The notes beneath the pieces were generated by a model. It did not search any database, was not told where the DNA came from, and saw only the letters and a program-made list of their open reading frames with translations. Shown in pieces: positions 62,051 through 64,000 of a DNA stretch of 64,000 nucleotides. The DNA is from Cochlodiniinecator piscidefendens (GTDB taxonomy: Bacteria > Pseudomonadota > Alphaproteobacteria > Rhodobacterales > Rhodobacteraceae). The translations under genes were made by a program, and so were the position numbers. The stretch's first letter is position 1. The number at the start of each line of letters is the position of its first letter. The DNA lies in contig NZ_JAAOIE010000003.1 in assembly GCF_011326755.1 (NCBI RefSeq), forward strand, positions 472,219-536,218, in the 5' to 3' direction.

Positions 62051-62734
62051 TTATGGGCCCTTAGACGTGATTTTGTCCAGAACATCGCTTGCTAACCCGC
62101 GATTTACTGCGCGTCCTTCCGACAATGCGACTTTGTCGAGCATATCGACCATCTGATGCACTGCAGCGAAGTTCCGATCAATTCTGCGCAATACATAAGG
62201 GAGCATACTGGGCGAGACATTGATTTGTCGGTCACTAAACACTTTCAGAATTACCGCCATTAACAATGCATCATCTGGTTCTTGGAGATGCACTACAGCA
62301 GTGCCCAGTAATCTGCTTTTCAGGTCTGGTAAGCCAAGTGACCATGTCTGAATGTCTCCAGATCCTGTCAACAACAGCGAATGACCGTTGGCCAAAAGAA
62401 GATTGTGTAAATGAAAGAGCGCTGTTTCCGCTTCGGGTTGGCCAGCAATTTCATCGGTATTTTCAACGACCAAATTCTGCGCGCTAATTGTTGCGATATC
62501 CTGCGTGCAAATTTCTGTGGCAGAAATAATTTTTGCGCGTGCCTCAACGGCCCAAACGTGGGCCAGATGTGTTTTGCCTGAGCCGGCAGCACCAACCAAT
62601 AGCATTTTGCGGTTGGGCCAAGAATGCCAGTTCTCCAACACGGCGACGGCCTGCGCATTGGCATCGGAAACAAAAAAATCTTCCCGTTCAAGCGCAGGCT
62701 TTGAGGGGAGATCAAATATAAGTTGTTCAGCCAT
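62051..62734 (-). CDS. hdaA: DnaA-related regulator Hda/HdaA
   Basis: Hda promotes ATP hydrolysis by DnaA after replication starts. The 227-residue protein has an N-terminal clamp-binding-like motif EQLIFDLP, a Walker A GAAGSGKTH (residues 48-56), a degenerate Walker B LVVENTDEIA and the DnaA-like sensor region, but no domain IV DNA-binding part. Its start overlaps the end of the perM-like gene by 8 bases and ppk1 follows, the order usual in Rhodobacterales. The ATG at 62734 gives MAEQLIFDLP. Confidence 0.93.
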   Translation of the reverse strand: MAEQLIFDLPSKPALEREDFFVSDANAQAVAVLENWHSWPNRKMLLVGAAGSGKTHLAHVWAVEARAKIISATEICTQDIATISAQNLVVENTDEIAGQPEAETALFHLHNLLLANGHSLLLTGSGDIQTWSLGLPDLKSRLLGTAVVHLQEPDDALLMAVILKVFSDRQINVSPSMLPYVLRRIDRNFAAVHQMVDMLDKVALSEGRAVNRGLASDVLDKITSKGP

Positions 62735-63806
62735 CTTCCGCCTCAGATTGACCTGAGAAGCCTTGGAACAGCCGGCTGTCTTGGTAGGAGGATAATACAT
62801 GCCGGATAATGACACCAATAGATGCGGCGACAGGAACAGCCACCAACATTCCGACGAACCCAAAAAGAGAACCGAATGCTGAGAGTGCAAAGATTAACCA
62901 AACAGGGTGTAAGCCTACAGATGATCCGACAAGTTTTGGTGTTAATACGTTGCCTTCCATAACTTGCCCAAATGCAAATACAGCGGCGACGGCACCTAAA
63001 CTCCACCACTCTCCCCAAAACTGAAACAGTCCTAGACCTATTGCCAAAGCACCACCGACCAGAGCACCAACATATGGGATGAAAGTGAGCAGCCCAGCTA
63101 CAAATCCGGCAACAAGCCCATAATTCAAGCCGATTATCATCAAGGCAACAGCGTAGAATGTACCAAGCACTAAGCAGACCGTGCCTTGCCCTCGGATGAA
63201 CGAGGCGAGTGTGCGGTCGATGTCCTTTGCGATTTTACGAACAACTGGCGCATGGTCCTTTGGGAGAAGCGCATTGATTTGCGCAACCATACGATCCCAG
63301 TCCAACAGTAGATAAAATGCAACGACTGGTACAATCACAAGAAGAACCGCAACGTTGATAATTCCAGCGGCAGAACTCAGTAGCCCTTGCAAAAACGCAC
63401 CACCTTTAGACTGTATGACTTGCCCAATACTTGCGAGGGATTGGCTCAAAGTCGAATTTTGGTCCATCAGCGCAGGAATACGTTCGGTTAGAAACGCTTG
63501 CAATTGGCTGAATAAATCTGGGGCAACTTCAACAAGAGCGACGGCTTGATTGATTAACATCGGAACGATCCAAAGTGCCAAAGTGCCAAAAATCAACACC
63601 GCAATTGCTGTGATAAAGGTTGTTGCACCGGCGCGGCTAAGCCCCATAGCTTCTAAGCGATCAGCGACGGGATCTAAGAAATATGCAACTGCGCCCGCCA
63701 AAAGAAATGGCATGATGACATTTCCCAGTAACCATAGAACAACAAAAAAAAGTACCGCAGCGATACCCCAGTATTTGAGTTGCGTTTGCACTGGTAGACC
63801 CATCAT
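62727..63806 (-). CDS. AI-2E (PerM) family transporter
   Basis: This 359-residue inner-membrane protein has about eight helices in the AI-2E/PerM pattern: an N-terminal pair with IMPFLLAGAVAYFLDPVADR, a soluble-rich middle (about residues 80-200), and a conserved C-terminal cluster with FIPYVGALVGGALAIGLGLF and the VEGNVLTPKLVG-like MEGNVLTPKLVGSSVGLHP. Substrates of such proteins vary; none can be assigned. AAGGAG precedes two adjacent ATGs (63806, 63803). It overlaps hda by 8 bases. Confidence 0.92.
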   Translation of the reverse strand: MMGLPVQTQLKYWGIAAVLFFVVLWLLGNVIMPFLLAGAVAYFLDPVADRLEAMGLSRAGATTFITAIAVLIFGTLALWIVPMLINQAVALVEVAPDLFSQLQAFLTERIPALMDQNSTLSQSLASIGQVIQSKGGAFLQGLLSSAAGIINVAVLLVIVPVVAFYLLLDWDRMVAQINALLPKDHAPVVRKIAKDIDRTLASFIRGQGTVCLVLGTFYAVALMIIGLNYGLVAGFVAGLLTFIPYVGALVGGALAIGLGLFQFWGEWWSLGAVAAVFAFGQVMEGNVLTPKLVGSSVGLHPVWLIFALSAFGSLFGFVGMLVAVPVAASIGVIIRHVLSSYQDSRLFQGFSGQSEAEDG

Positions 63807-64000
63807 CAATCTCCTTCTTGACATCTTGTCATCGCTCAAAGGACGAAAAGGTGCAAGCAAATGGAGACATGATTGCGCGAGTATGTTGTGTCCTTTACTG
63901 AATGTTACGGTCTTGTCACGGATGTGTGCATTGTAGTTGAGGATGAGTGTTCCCAGATGGATTGTATCGGAAGGCAGCAGTCTTCCACCGCAATCACAGA
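63807..64000. other. Window end upstream of perM-like gene
   Basis: This 194-base stretch should hold the promoter of the minus-strand perM-hda-ppk-ppx unit. On the plus strand, open frames beginning at ATG 63943 or ATG 63957 run off the window; neither shows a recognisable protein start, so no gene is called. Confidence 0.3.

Noticed and set aside
63943..64000. Start of a new plus-strand gene at the window end
   Set aside because: Fewer than 20 codons are visible and none resemble a known protein start.
1..64000. CRISPR arrays, tRNA genes, insertion sequences or prophage
   Set aside because: No regularly spaced repeats, cloverleaf sequences, transposases or phage structural genes were recognised on reading both strands.

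Overview
The window looks like ordinary chromosome from a marine alphaproteobacterium of the Rhodobacterales, most likely the Roseobacter group. This rests on gene content and gene order: argH-lptM-lysA with a TIGR02302-type gene, a PccR-like regulator beside pccB, perM-hda-ppk-ppx, and several small proteins typical of that group. Base composition looks moderate by eye. No tRNA, rRNA, CRISPR array, insertion sequence or prophage was recognised. The window starts inside argH.

Layout. 1-5.1 kb: argH end, a tiny LptM-like lipoprotein, a DUF2834 membrane protein, lysA and a large TIGR02302-type membrane protein. 5.3-6.7 kb: a convergent, overlapping pair (acyltransferase-like protein and XRE regulator). 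7-11.5 kb, minus strand: hrpB, a Nudix hydrolase and a Pit phosphate transporter with a pho-box-like element. 11.8-18.6 kb: meaB, rpmB, a small copper-type pair, lepA and small envelope proteins. 18.6-23.8 kb: glyA, NAD kinase and a two-gene phosphorelay. 23.9-28.3 kb: prpE and malic enzyme maeB. 28.4-34.1 kb: a cupin protein and the nucleoside salvage operon cdd-deoA-deoB-add-upp. 34.2-40.5 kb: a SPOR-domain protein, a degenerate M48-like membrane protein, an acyl-CoA ligase, a DMT transporter, a sulfotransferase and two small proteins. 40.6-46.1 kb, minus strand: an apparent five-gene operon (Bcr/CflA-type transporter, PccR-like regulator, unknown membrane protein, alpha/beta hydrolase, CoxG-like). 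46.3-54.9 kb: pccB, several small genes, pccA, a DUF4174 gene and methylmalonyl-CoA mutase. 55-58.2 kb: VOC protein, GNAT, DjlA-like chaperone, nuclease-family protein and a small periplasmic protein. 58.2-63.8 kb, minus strand: perM-like, hda, ppk1 and ppx.

The main metabolic theme is propionyl-CoA use. PrpE activates propionate; PccA/PccB and the B12-dependent mutase (with its MeaB chaperone about 40 kb away) convert propionyl-CoA to succinyl-CoA, given an epimerase that is not seen here. Malic enzyme then returns C4 carbon to pyruvate. The ScfR-family regulator and TTTGCAA-type elements upstream of pccB suggest the PccR control described in Rhodobacter sphaeroides. A second theme is phosphate and polyphosphate (Pit, Ppk1, Ppx).

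I see no complete new defence or mobile system. The items most worth a second look are a membrane protein with an M48-protease-like core that lacks HExxH, an NtrC-family regulator without GAFTGA fed by a built-in phosphorelay, an unknown 478-residue membrane protein inside the pccR operon, and a set of unusually good inverted repeats in leaders and gaps (glyA, cdd, the SPOR gene, downstream of pccB, mcm, prpE/kinase).
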